This document shows, one piece after another, positions 35,337-43,447 of a DNA stretch of 64,000 nucleotides (position 1 is the stretch's first letter; every line of letters starts with the position of its first letter). The stretch is from NCBI RefSeq assembly GCF_016908355.1, contig NZ_JAFBDT010000001.1:248001-312000 (forward strand), in the 5' to 3' direction. The notes below the pieces were generated by a model. The model was not told where the DNA came from. It saw nothing but the letters and a program-made list of their open reading frames with translations, and made no database searches. A program made the translations under genes and the position numbers. This stretch comes from Fusibacter tunisiensis. GTDB taxonomy: Bacteria; Bacillota; Clostridia; Peptostreptococcales; Acidaminobacteraceae.

Positions 35337-37950
35337 ACCAACTCGCTCCTATGCTCATATCTACTTTCAAAGGGACTTTTAAATCAATTGCGCTTTCCAT
35401 ATTTTCCTTTAGCAATTGCTTGACATCTTCAAGCTCATTATTTGGCACATTAAGAATCAGTTCATCATGAACTTGCAGTATAAGTTTGCTCTTTAGCCCC
35501 TTTTCTTGCAAAGCATTGGCCACCCTAATCATTGCCAGTTTAATGACATCTGCCGCCGAACCTTGAATTGGGGTATTTCTCGCAATACGTTCTGCTGACG
35601 ATCTCAACATAAAATTCTTCGCATCAATATCGGGAACGGCACGCCTTCTTTTCAAAATCGTTTCGACATACCCCTTCTCTTTGCATTTTTCTATGATGCC
35701 ATGCATAAATCCTTCAACAGAAGGATAACTTTTAAAATAATTTTCAATGTAAGTTTTAGCTTCTTTTCTGCTAATGCCCAAACTCTCTGAAAGGCCATAA
35801 TCGCCCATGCCATAGATAATCCCAAAATTCACTTCTTTTGCGCGGCTTCTCTGTAGACCAGTTACTTCTGATTGATCAATCCCAAATACTTGAGAAGCTG
35901 TAATCGCATGGATGTCAAGTTCATTTCTAAAGGCTTCAATTAACACCTTATCACCTGACAAATGCGCTAAAATTCTAAGTTCAATTTGTGAATAGTCAGC
36001 ATCCAAAAGTGTGCACCCTTCATCTGCTACAAAAAAACGGCGAATTTTGCGACCGTATGGAAGCCTGATGGGAATATTTTGGAGATTTGGCTCTGTAGAA
36101 CTTAGCCTTCCCGTCATTGTAACTGTTTGATTAAGAGATGTATGAACCCTTGAATTTTCAAGATCCATAACAGCTTTTAAGCCGTCAATGTAAGTTGATT
36201 TAAGTTTTGCATATATCCTATAATCCATGATTTCCGATATAATTGGGTGTTTGCTGGCTAATTTTTCAAGAACATCATGACTTGTACTGTATCCCGTTTT
36301 TGTTTTTTTAACCGGTGGCAGTCCCAATTTTTCAAAAAGTATGACCCCCAGTTGCTTTGGTGAGTTGATATTAAAAGTTTCACCCGCTAAATCATAGACC
36401 GCTTTTTCTATCTCAGTGAGTTTTTCATTGAGTTGACCATCAATATGATTGACTTGGTCCATATCCACTTTAAACCCAGTATACTCCATCTCAGCCAATA
36501 TCTTCACAAGTGGCATTTCAACCCCTTCAAACAAATCCATCAAATCAGATGCTTTCAATTTGCTTTGAAAAGTTTCATTAAGCTTATGAATGGCAAAAAT
36601 TTCTGATGCTGCATACACATGAATCGTTTTTCCATCAACATCTTCAAAGTTTTTTTTCTTTGCGCCTTTCCCAAATACAGCTTCCTCTGATGGAAGATTT
36701 TGTGTTGTATACTCATAGTAAACTTCAGATAAATCATAATTACGCCTAGATGGGTCCAAAAGATAAGCCGCAATATAGCCATCAAAATGACAATGGTCTA
36801 CATCTATGTCATGCTTAAACAAATACAGCAAGTCTCTTTTAAGATCATAGCCACTAATGGCTATATTTTTATCTTTAAAGACGGGTGCCATTTCGTTTAT
36901 TGCATTTGGGTCTTGCGCCAAGAACACTTTATTATTTACACAAAAAGAAGCACACACCAAAGCATCACCCGTTTTATCTTGATACAGTTTCATATCAAAA
37001 GCTTTATTCTTTTTAATTGTTTCTACAATCTCTGAAACGGGCTTTAAGTCATACTCTATTTCTTTAACTTCTGTATGCTGGTCTTCTGAAGCAATATATT
37101 TCTGTAAAAGATTACTTAATTCATAATACCTAAATCGGTCAACGACAACATCAGAATCTGGCGTTTCAATCACAAAGGCATCCATCGTAAAGTCCAAAGG
37201 CACTTCAAGCATAATTGTAGCAAGTTTTTTACTAAGCAAAGCTTGTTCTTTATAAGTTTCAACGAGACCTCTAATGCGCTTGTTTTCAACTGACTCAAAT
37301 GAGGAAACCAAATTCTCAACCGTTTTAAACTGTGTAAGAAGTTTAGCAGCCGTTTTTGGGCCAACACCTGGTATCCCTGGGATATTATCAGAGCTGTCCC
37401 CACTTAGCCCTTTAAAATCAATTACTTGATCGGCATGCACACCCAGTTCCTCCATTACAGTGTCGTCTGTGTAGAGTTTAAGTTCGCTAATGCCTTTTTT
37501 TGTAATATGCACTCTGGCACCTATGGCTACAAGCTGAAGTGCATCCTTGTCCCCTGTTACAACATTGACTTCAAACCCTTCATCCAGTGCACGCTTGGAT
37601 AGTGTGCCAATTAGGTCATCAGCTTCATATCCTTGAAACTCAATTCTTGATATTTTAAGCGCATCCAGAAGATCTTTTGCAATTGGCATTTGCATCGCCA
37701 ATTCTTCAGGCATTCCCTTACGCGTTCCTTTGTACTCAGCGTAGGCTTCATGTCGTTTCGTTGGACCTTTCATATCAAACGCCACACAGAAATGGCTTGG
37801 GTTAAATTGTTCTGTCAAACTCATAATCATTTTTATTAGCCCATAAGCGCCTCCTGTATAGACCCCTTTAGAATTTTTAAGTTCAGACATGGCAAAATAA
37901 GCTCTATTAATCAAACTGTTTCCATCTACTATCACAATTTTTTGTTTCAA
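35323..37950 (-). CDS. polA: DNA polymerase I
   Basis: An 875-residue family A polymerase. The 5'-3' exonuclease domain (1-290) has IVDGNSLINRAYF, GYEADDLIGTL, GDKDALQL and GLSGDSSDNIPGIPGVGPKTA. A proofreading-like domain (about 300-470) appears inactive: the DxE motif reads FDMKLY. The polymerase domain (about 480-875) has the A motif DADYSQIELRILAH, B motif RSRAKEVNFGIIYG and C motif QVHDELIL. Start TTG 37950 with AAGGGAG upstream gives the standard N-terminus; the longer frame to 38046 lacks one. Confidence 0.95.
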   Translation of the reverse strand: MKQKIVIVDGNSLINRAYFAMSELKNSKGVYTGGAYGLIKMIMSLTEQFNPSHFCVAFDMKGPTKRHEAYAEYKGTRKGMPEELAMQMPIAKDLLDALKISRIEFQGYEADDLIGTLSKRALDEGFEVNVVTGDKDALQLVAIGARVHITKKGISELKLYTDDTVMEELGVHADQVIDFKGLSGDSSDNIPGIPGVGPKTAAKLLTQFKTVENLVSSFESVENKRIRGLVETYKEQALLSKKLATIMLEVPLDFTMDAFVIETPDSDVVVDRFRYYELSNLLQKYIASEDQHTEVKEIEYDLKPVSEIVETIKKNKAFDMKLYQDKTGDALVCASFCVNNKVFLAQDPNAINEMAPVFKDKNIAISGYDLKRDLLYLFKHDIDVDHCHFDGYIAAYLLDPSRRNYDLSEVYYEYTTQNLPSEEAVFGKGAKKKNFEDVDGKTIHVYAASEIFAIHKLNETFQSKLKASDLMDLFEGVEMPLVKILAEMEYTGFKVDMDQVNHIDGQLNEKLTEIEKAVYDLAGETFNINSPKQLGVILFEKLGLPPVKKTKTGYSTSHDVLEKLASKHPIISEIMDYRIYAKLKSTYIDGLKAVMDLENSRVHTSLNQTVTMTGRLSSTEPNLQNIPIRLPYGRKIRRFFVADEGCTLLDADYSQIELRILAHLSGDKVLIEAFRNELDIHAITASQVFGIDQSEVTGLQRSRAKEVNFGIIYGMGDYGLSESLGISRKEAKTYIENYFKSYPSVEGFMHGIIEKCKEKGYVETILKRRRAVPDIDAKNFMLRSSAERIARNTPIQGSAADVIKLAMIRVANALQEKGLKSKLILQVHDELILNVPNNELEDVKQLLKENMESAIDLKVPLKVDMSIGASWYDAK

Positions 37951-38034
37951 TGATTTTCTCCCTTCAGAATATTCTATGGCAATTATATCATAAAATGTCT
38001 TAGGAAACACCGGCATGCCACCTTCACAAGAACA

Positions 38035-38068
38035 AAAAAATGACACTGTAGACTCACAATGTCATTTT
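38035..38068 (-). terminator. Terminator of the sigma/anti-sigma/SIMPL operon
   Basis: Stem AAATGACA-TTGT / ACAG-TGTCATTT (minus strand) followed by TTTTT, 9 bases after the SIMPL gene stop. Confidence 0.75.
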
Positions 38069-38076
38069 AAAGGGTT

Positions 38077-38820
38077 TTAATAATCATACGTTACAGATAC
38101 ACTGGCTGAAACTGTGATTTCACCGGCTTCTATTGGTGTTTCCACATTTGAATAAGATTCAGCCATCGCTTTATCTGGAGAATACTCTAGATATAATCGC
38201 CCACCACTGCTGGACTCACTTATAGACTTTGGTAAACCGGGACTGCGATCAAAAGTAGATAAAATTGCTTCGGCTTTACCTTTGGCATTTTCCATCGCAA
38301 GTTTTAGTGCCTCTTGATAATATTCTGAATCATCTTCAAGCATAAATCGAATGTTATTTATAGAATTAGCACCAGCTGTAGTGGTTGCATCTATAAGCGT
38401 TCCAACTTTATCAATATCTCTAAGGGTTACAGTTACAGTATTACTTGACACATAATACGGGTCACTTCTTTTCCCATCAGAATCATAATCATAAGTTTGA
38501 TAAAGTGAATACCCAGTTGTTTTAATGTCTTTTTCAGCCACAGCATGCTTGTGAAGTGCAGCAATAACCTGATCCATTAACTTTGCATTTTCATTTTGTG
38601 CACCAGATGCGTCCAGATTTTTGGTTTGAACGCCAATAGATATTTGAGCCATATCTGGTACCACTACTATTTCGCCTTTTCCGGATACAGTAACCACGCG
38701 TGATGCCTCCGTTTCGCTCTCCGCCCCCGATGGGTAAAACGGCATATTAAATGTGGCAATGCCTAAACTCATCATAAGCACAAGTCCTATTGACAGTACT
38801 GAAATCATTTTACGTTTCAT
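38077..38820 (-). CDS. SIMPL-domain exported protein
   Basis: A 247-residue protein with a signal peptide (MKRKMISVLSIGLVLMMSLGI) and a SIMPL/DUF541 domain: VVTVSGKGEIVVVPDMAQISIGVQ, then DASGAQNENAKLMDQVIAAL, KTTGYSLYQTYDY and a C-terminal ITVSASVSVTYDY. SIMPL proteins act in the envelope, some in oxidative-stress tolerance; no enzymatic activity is established. The start overlaps the upstream gene by 11 bases with AGGAGG nearby, so it belongs to the ECF sigma operon. Confidence 0.88.
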   Translation of the reverse strand: MKRKMISVLSIGLVLMMSLGIATFNMPFYPSGAESETEASRVVTVSGKGEIVVVPDMAQISIGVQTKNLDASGAQNENAKLMDQVIAALHKHAVAEKDIKTTGYSLYQTYDYDSDGKRSDPYYVSSNTVTVTLRDIDKVGTLIDATTTAGANSINNIRFMLEDDSEYYQEALKLAMENAKGKAEAILSTFDRSPGLPKSISESSSGGRLYLEYSPDKAMAESYSNVETPIEAGEITVSASVSVTYDY

Positions 38821-40042
38821 TTCGTTTCCTCCTTTTAAAATAAATCTTTTGAACCACAAATACAATACCTGCAATCCCCAAAAGTATCGGAGACTTGGAT
38901 ACAGTCCAAATAACAAACCGTTCAACCGCTTTTTTAATGCCATTAATCGTGTCTATAAGCCCCTCTTTTGCCTTTCCCCATAAGCTGTCGTCTATGGGCT
39001 CAATAACCGTTTCAAGGGAATTGACTTCATTTAACTCTACAGTAACAGTTGTTAAATCTGCTAAAGCTTCCCAATCCTTAAGTTGTCTTTCATACGCATT
39101 AATTGATCCCCTAATTCGAGTCAATTCGTTTTCTATCGACAAAATATCTTCAATTTCAGTGGCTTGAGTCATAATTTCTCTCAATCGATTTTCTGTTACT
39201 TTCAAATTTTCAACTTCTGATGCTGTATCTCGATACTGTTTTGTCACATCATAAGCATTGGCGTAATCACGGGTTACATGACCAAGCGATTTTAAATCCG
39301 TCAAAATAGTCCCATATGCATGAACTGGAATTCTCAGCGTCAAATAGCCATACTTAAGATCTTTTCCATCCCCATAATTGGTTTTTAGCGATGTGGACTC
39401 ACTTTCTACATACCCACCGGTGCCTTCAACCCAGTTTCGAATGGTCATAAAAGTACCATCGTAATCTTCAATATCCATATTGATGGACGCTGAATGAATG
39501 ATTAATCGGCCTTCCCTATATGTTTCGTTAGTGATCTGCGATGACTCTGTCGCCTCTACACGTGTTCCTGCTCCACCATCTAAAGCGTCATCACTTTTCA
39601 TAGATGTATTGAATTGAACAGATGCAGGTGCTTCTGCCGCTGCCGTTGTTTCCATTTCGCCTACAAAGTCATAGGCCGATTCGGATTTTGCCATATCAGT
39701 GGACCCCATGCCACCCAACAAATTTTGACCCGCAAACACTGCAACAAGTAAAACAGCAACTGATCCTAAAACAAAAGCATTACGTTTGGTTGCTAATTTT
39801 TTAAGCCATGTTTCTGTTTTTGCTTCAGACATTAATTTACTATGCAAAGTCTTATTAAAGTCATCAGGCAGTTCTTTAAGTGGCAACTCTCCTGCCATTT
39901 GAATCATATATTTTAATTCTTCAAATTCTATGGTGCAACTGCCACAGGAGTCCAGATGTTCTTCAAGTGATCTTAAATGACCCTGATCAAGTTCGCCATC
40001 AATTGCGGCATACATCAGTTCTCTTGCCTTTTCACATGTCAT
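38810..40042 (-). CDS. Zinc-finger anti-sigma factor fused to DUF4349
   Basis: A 410-residue membrane protein. Residues 1-40 form an anti-sigma zinc finger (ZAS) with C3, H29, C33 and C36. A membrane segment (about 88-108) leads to an extracytoplasmic DUF4349 domain (about 170-365: INMDIEDYDGTFMTI, TGGYVESE, YGYLTLRIPV and a coiled coil at about 265-320). A second membrane helix (about 378-400) and a basic tail follow. It likely holds the upstream ECF sigma factor inactive until an envelope signal. DUF4349 is usually a lipoprotein domain, so direct fusion to the anti-sigma head is informative. Confidence 0.87.
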   Translation of the reverse strand: MTCEKARELMYAAIDGELDQGHLRSLEEHLDSCGSCTIEFEELKYMIQMAGELPLKELPDDFNKTLHSKLMSEAKTETWLKKLATKRNAFVLGSVAVLLVAVFAGQNLLGGMGSTDMAKSESAYDFVGEMETTAAAEAPASVQFNTSMKSDDALDGGAGTRVEATESSQITNETYREGRLIIHSASINMDIEDYDGTFMTIRNWVEGTGGYVESESTSLKTNYGDGKDLKYGYLTLRIPVHAYGTILTDLKSLGHVTRDYANAYDVTKQYRDTASEVENLKVTENRLREIMTQATEIEDILSIENELTRIRGSINAYERQLKDWEALADLTTVTVELNEVNSLETVIEPIDDSLWGKAKEGLIDTINGIKKAVERFVIWTVSKSPILLGIAGIVFVVQKIYFKRRKRNET

Positions 40043-40058
40043 AACTGTCCCTCCTTTC

Positions 40059-40619
40059 CTATTCTGCCAATTGCACTTTCAACAACATACGAAGTGTTGA
40101 TCGACTTCTATTTAACCTCGATCTCACCGTTCCAATTGGGATTTGAAGTATCTCCCCGATTTCTTCATAGGTGTATCCAAGCAAATCTTTTAAAACAACA
40201 ACTGATCGCCCTTCATCTGAAAGCTTGTTCAACGCATCATCCAGCGCATTTTTCATCTCTTTTTTTTCATATATCATCAATGGATCACCAGAATTTGATT
40301 CCAGTGTCTGTTCAAGCGTAATGCGTTCAGCAATCTCTTCATCCAACGACAAAATGTGTTCCTTTCGCTTTCTAAGTTCATCCTTACAAGTATTGATCAC
40401 TATACGGTACAACCATGTGGAAAACTGTGATTCCATTTTAAAACCCGGCATCGCTTTATAGGCTTTTATTAGAGCTTCTTGAGACATATCTTTGGCATCC
40501 TCTTCGTTTCCCATCATTCTATAGGCTATGTTATAGACATAACGATTATAGGATTGAATCAGTTGCTCAAAGCTTTTCACATCACCGGCGATGCTTTTTT
40601 CAATAAGCTTGGATTCCAT
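40059..40619 (-). CDS. ECF-family RNA polymerase sigma factor
   Basis: A 186-residue extracytoplasmic-function sigma factor. Region 2 (FEQLIQSYNRYVYNIAYRMM, then STWLYRIVINTCKDELRKRK) and region 4 (LLGYTYEEIGEILQIPIGTVRSRLNRSRSTL) are complete. ATG 40619 is chosen because AAAGGAGTG precedes it; the longer frame to 40703 overlaps the promoter. The anti-sigma gene follows after 16 bases. Confidence 0.93.
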   Translation of the reverse strand: MESKLIEKSIAGDVKSFEQLIQSYNRYVYNIAYRMMGNEEDAKDMSQEALIKAYKAMPGFKMESQFSTWLYRIVINTCKDELRKRKEHILSLDEEIAERITLEQTLESNSGDPLMIYEKKEMKNALDDALNKLSDEGRSVVVLKDLLGYTYEEIGEILQIPIGTVRSRLNRSRSTLRMLLKVQLAE

Positions 40620-40680
40620 GCTTTCACTCCTTTCGTGAACGGCTTTAATTATTTGACGCAATTTCTGTTCTTTTAGTTCC

Positions 40681-40689
40681 ATTATAACA
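40681..40689 (-). promoter_or_regulatory. Extended -10 promoter of the ECF sigma operon
   Basis: TGTTATAAT (40689-40681) overlaps the T-run of the preceding terminator, 61 bases before the sigma start. This would be a housekeeping promoter; no clear ECF-type promoter was seen. Confidence 0.45.
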
Positions 40690-40718
40690 AAAAAAAGAAT
40701 CAAACTAAATTTGATTCT
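40690..40718 (-). terminator. Terminator between the small hypothetical gene and the sigma operon
   Basis: A 9-bp stem AGAATCAAA / TTTGATTCT with a 5-base loop and TTTTTTT on the minus strand. The stop codon of the upstream frame overlaps it. Confidence 0.8.
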
Positions 40719-41043
40719 AGGGGTTTACTGCAATTGATTTTTTCAGTGAATAAGGATGCATTATTGAAGATAAAACATTCATGTCTTTATCAAGCGTTAA
40801 AGTCGCCTGATTCAAAAAGTCATTCTTGAAAAAGTATCTCAAATCCATAATTCTGAGAACTATAAATTCACCCTCTTTCAAAACACTTACATGTAAATTG
40901 GGGGAAAACTCTGCAAATTTACGTCCTAAAACAGATGTTTTTACAATGTTATTGTACACTTCGTTTTCTTTTTTGAGTACTTGTAAACTTGACTCAATAG
41001 AATATTTTCTTAAGATAAAACAAAAGGGATTCAATTGACCCAT
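40717..41043 (-). CDS. Small hypothetical protein, possibly a gene remnant
   Basis: A 108-residue frame (115 if started at TTG 41064) ending in a terminator. Neither start has a ribosome binding site, unlike nearly every other gene here. The second half (IVLRIMDLRYFFKNDFLNQATLTLDKD) faintly recalls the C-terminal part of YfhP/YdjM-type membrane-bound metal-dependent hydrolases, whose N-terminal membrane domain is absent. It may be a decayed remnant or a small gene of unknown function. Confidence 0.4.
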   Translation of the reverse strand: MGQLNPFCFILRKYSIESSLQVLKKENEVYNNIVKTSVLGRKFAEFSPNLHVSVLKEGEFIVLRIMDLRYFFKNDFLNQATLTLDKDMNVLSSIMHPYSLKKSIAVNP

Positions 41044-41080
41044 TACATTTATTTGAAAATTCAAAATTATATTAGAAGTC

Positions 41081-41109
41081 TTGTCAAAAATAGTGACTTA
41101 TGGTACTCT
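41081..41109 (+). promoter_or_regulatory. Probable promoter of tRNA-Leu(CAA)
   Basis: TTGTCA (41081-41086), 17-base spacer, TACTCT (41104-41109), 11 bases before the tRNA. Confidence 0.6.
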
Positions 41110-41120
41110 AAATAAGCCAA

Positions 41121-41207
41121 GCCGAAGTGGTGGAATTGGCAGACGCGCCGGACTCAAAATCCGGAGAGGTAACACTCGTGCGGGTTCGACTCCCGCCTTC
41201 GGCACCA
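41121..41207 (+). tRNA. tRNA-Leu (anticodon CAA), CCA encoded
   Basis: An 87-base class II tRNA. Acceptor stem GCCGAAG / CTTCGGC, anticodon stem CCGGA / TCCGG around the loop CTCAAAA (anticodon CAA), long variable arm, T-arm GGGTTCGACTCCC, encoded ACCA. Confidence 0.97.
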
Positions 41208-41211
41208 AAAC

Positions 41212-41251
41212 AAAACAGGTACAAAAGACGATTGTCTTTTGTACCTGTTTT
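41212..41251. terminator. Bidirectional terminator (tRNA-Leu / EAL gene)
   Basis: A perfect 18-bp stem (AAAACAGGTACAAAAGAC and its complement) with a GATT loop, ending in T-runs on both strands, between convergent genes. Confidence 0.88.
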
Positions 41252-41255
41252 TAGT

Positions 41256-43346
41256 TTAGAGCGCTTCTGGTTTGTGGTAATAATAACCTTGAATCAAATG
41301 GCAGCCTGAGGCACGTACAAGTTCAGCTTGTTCCTTCTCTTCTACACCCTCAGCAACAATTCTTGCCCCATATGCATGGGCAATAGAAACAATGGTTTTA
41401 AACATAAAATGTGCTTTATCATCAGTATGCATTTCATCAATAAACATTTTGTCAATTTTTATCAAATCAAACTCTAAATTTTTAAGATAGTTCATAGATG
41501 AATAGCCTGATCCAAAGTCATCTAAAGCAATTCTAACGCCCATACGCTTCAATTGGTCCATAATACGTCTTACCTGCTTCAAATCCGTGATAAAAACATC
41601 TTCTGTTATTTCAAGGACGATGTCCTCTGGCATTACGTTGTGTAATGCCAACTGGTCTTTAAAATACACCAAAAATTCCCGGTGTAAAAACATAATTGGC
41701 GAAATGTTAATCGAACAATATACAGATGCACCAAACTTCTTCTTTATGGCGTCAAAATCATTGAAAATCTTCACCAGAATTACCTGACTAAATTCAATCA
41801 TTAAATTGTGTTTGGTTGCAAGGGGTATAAAAATCCCAGGCGATATATTGCCAAATGTACTACTTGTCCATCTGGCTAAAGCTTCAACGCCTACAGGTAA
41901 GCCTGTAGTAGAATCCACAATCGGTTGATACGCCATGAAAACTGAATCTGTATACATATCTTGAGAAAACGCTTCTTTTAATTCTGTTTCATGTTGTAAA
42001 ATACGTTCCATTTCATCTGAATAAAAAACAACTTCATTTATAATTGAGTTGGCTTTTGCATATTGCATCGCCAAACTCGCACGCTTTATATACCCTTCTA
42101 CTGTTTCATTTAAAAACATACTTGTGGTGCCACTTACGAAAAATTCAATTTTATTTGCAAAAACAGCATTGTTCATCCGATCTTCGATGCCTTCAATAAT
42201 TTCTGAAAACTGTTCCTGAATTTGAGCAGTATGCTCTGATTTTAACCAAATTGCAAAGGTGTTTCCCGATACACGGTAACACGCATAAGAAAGTGTTTTT
42301 AAGACACGGCCTAGTTCGCCCAAAATCTTATCACCATAACCAATACCATGCAATGAATTTAAGATTCCAAAGTCTTTAATGTCAATCAAAAGCAAATACG
42401 TTTTTTGATTTGCACTTTCTTTCATGTACTCAGTTTCCATTATGAGTTTATTTCGATTCGGGAGTCCAGTCACAGAATCATAGTAAGCAAAGTTTTCCAC
42501 TTGAATTTTTGATGCTCTCATCGCTTCAATCATATGATTAAACCCTGTCAACAATCTCCCAATTTCATCTTTACGTTTTATTGTTTTTACTTTATTCAGA
42601 TCACCATATTCTGCCGCCTTCATAGCACGTTCCAATGACATGATCGGTTTGGCAAAAGAAGCAATATAATGGCCACTTAAAAGGATGCCCGCCAAAACTG
42701 AAAATCCAATTAAAAAAAGTGTCAACTGCAATATTGGGGTAGCCTCTTGATTAAAATCGCTTATATAAGTTCCAGCAGAAACAACCCAACCCCATTCTTC
42801 AAAAATCTCTGAATACGCAATCTTTTCTCCAAGTTTATCTGAATATGGGTATGTCCAAGTATATGTGGTAAAACCACCACCACTTTGGGCCTTCTCTATT
42901 TTATCTCTTACCAAATAAAAAGGCGAATTTGTTTTAGGATTTTTATCAACCTCATTGTAAACATAAAGGCCTTCTAACGTTGGGTGCAAAACCTCCCTCC
43001 CATCAATGGTGTAAATAATATAATAGCCATTCTCTCCAAAATTGAAATTACTGGTTATTTCACGTGTTCCATCCGTATTTTTGGGCCCCATAAGTGTGAC
43101 TTTTACAGATTCTTGCGCTTCCTCCAAGGTAAGTGTTCCTGCTTGAACTGCCCTATTTTTTTCAGCCATCAAATGAATGGCTGAATGAACGCCATTCATT
43201 AAAATGGTGTGTCCCTTTTCTTCCAAAGAGTGTTTTGCAATTCTATAACTTGGAACGCCAATAAAAAGACCTGTTGATAATAACAAAAGTAAAGTATATA
43301 TAATTAACTTACTGTTTAAAGTAACCTTAATTGCCCGTCTAATCAT
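41256..43346 (-). CDS. Cache-HAMP-GGDEF(degenerate)-EAL c-di-GMP phosphodiesterase
   Basis: A 696-residue membrane sensor. The first membrane helix (about 13-33) is followed by an extracellular Cache domain (FGENGYYIIYTIDGREVLHP; EWGWVVSAGTYISDF), a second helix (about 210-230), HAMP, a GGDEF-like domain whose signature reads SGNTF (so no cyclase activity expected), and an EAL domain with VGVEALARW, DDFGSGYSSM, FDLIKIDKMFI and GVEEKEQAELVRASGC. It should hydrolyse c-di-GMP in response to an external ligand. It is monocistronic. Confidence 0.9.
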   Translation of the reverse strand: MIRRAIKVTLNSKLIIYTLLLLLSTGLFIGVPSYRIAKHSLEEKGHTILMNGVHSAIHLMAEKNRAVQAGTLTLEEAQESVKVTLMGPKNTDGTREITSNFNFGENGYYIIYTIDGREVLHPTLEGLYVYNEVDKNPKTNSPFYLVRDKIEKAQSGGGFTTYTWTYPYSDKLGEKIAYSEIFEEWGWVVSAGTYISDFNQEATPILQLTLFLIGFSVLAGILLSGHYIASFAKPIMSLERAMKAAEYGDLNKVKTIKRKDEIGRLLTGFNHMIEAMRASKIQVENFAYYDSVTGLPNRNKLIMETEYMKESANQKTYLLLIDIKDFGILNSLHGIGYGDKILGELGRVLKTLSYACYRVSGNTFAIWLKSEHTAQIQEQFSEIIEGIEDRMNNAVFANKIEFFVSGTTSMFLNETVEGYIKRASLAMQYAKANSIINEVVFYSDEMERILQHETELKEAFSQDMYTDSVFMAYQPIVDSTTGLPVGVEALARWTSSTFGNISPGIFIPLATKHNLMIEFSQVILVKIFNDFDAIKKKFGASVYCSINISPIMFLHREFLVYFKDQLALHNVMPEDIVLEITEDVFITDLKQVRRIMDQLKRMGVRIALDDFGSGYSSMNYLKNLEFDLIKIDKMFIDEMHTDDKAHFMFKTIVSIAHAYGARIVAEGVEEKEQAELVRASGCHLIQGYYYHKPEAL

Positions 43347-43404
43347 AAAAACACCTCAAAATTTATGGATACTCTATTATAACATAATTGGCACAGATAG
43401 CTGT

Positions 43405-43434
43405 AAAAAAAGCCCACAAATTATAGTGTGGGCT
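43405..43434 (-). terminator. Terminator of hflX
   Basis: Stem AGCCCACA / TGTGGGCT with an 8-base loop and TTTTTT on the minus strand, 13 bases after the hflX stop. Confidence 0.82.
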
Positions 43435-43447
43435 TGTAACATATCCT

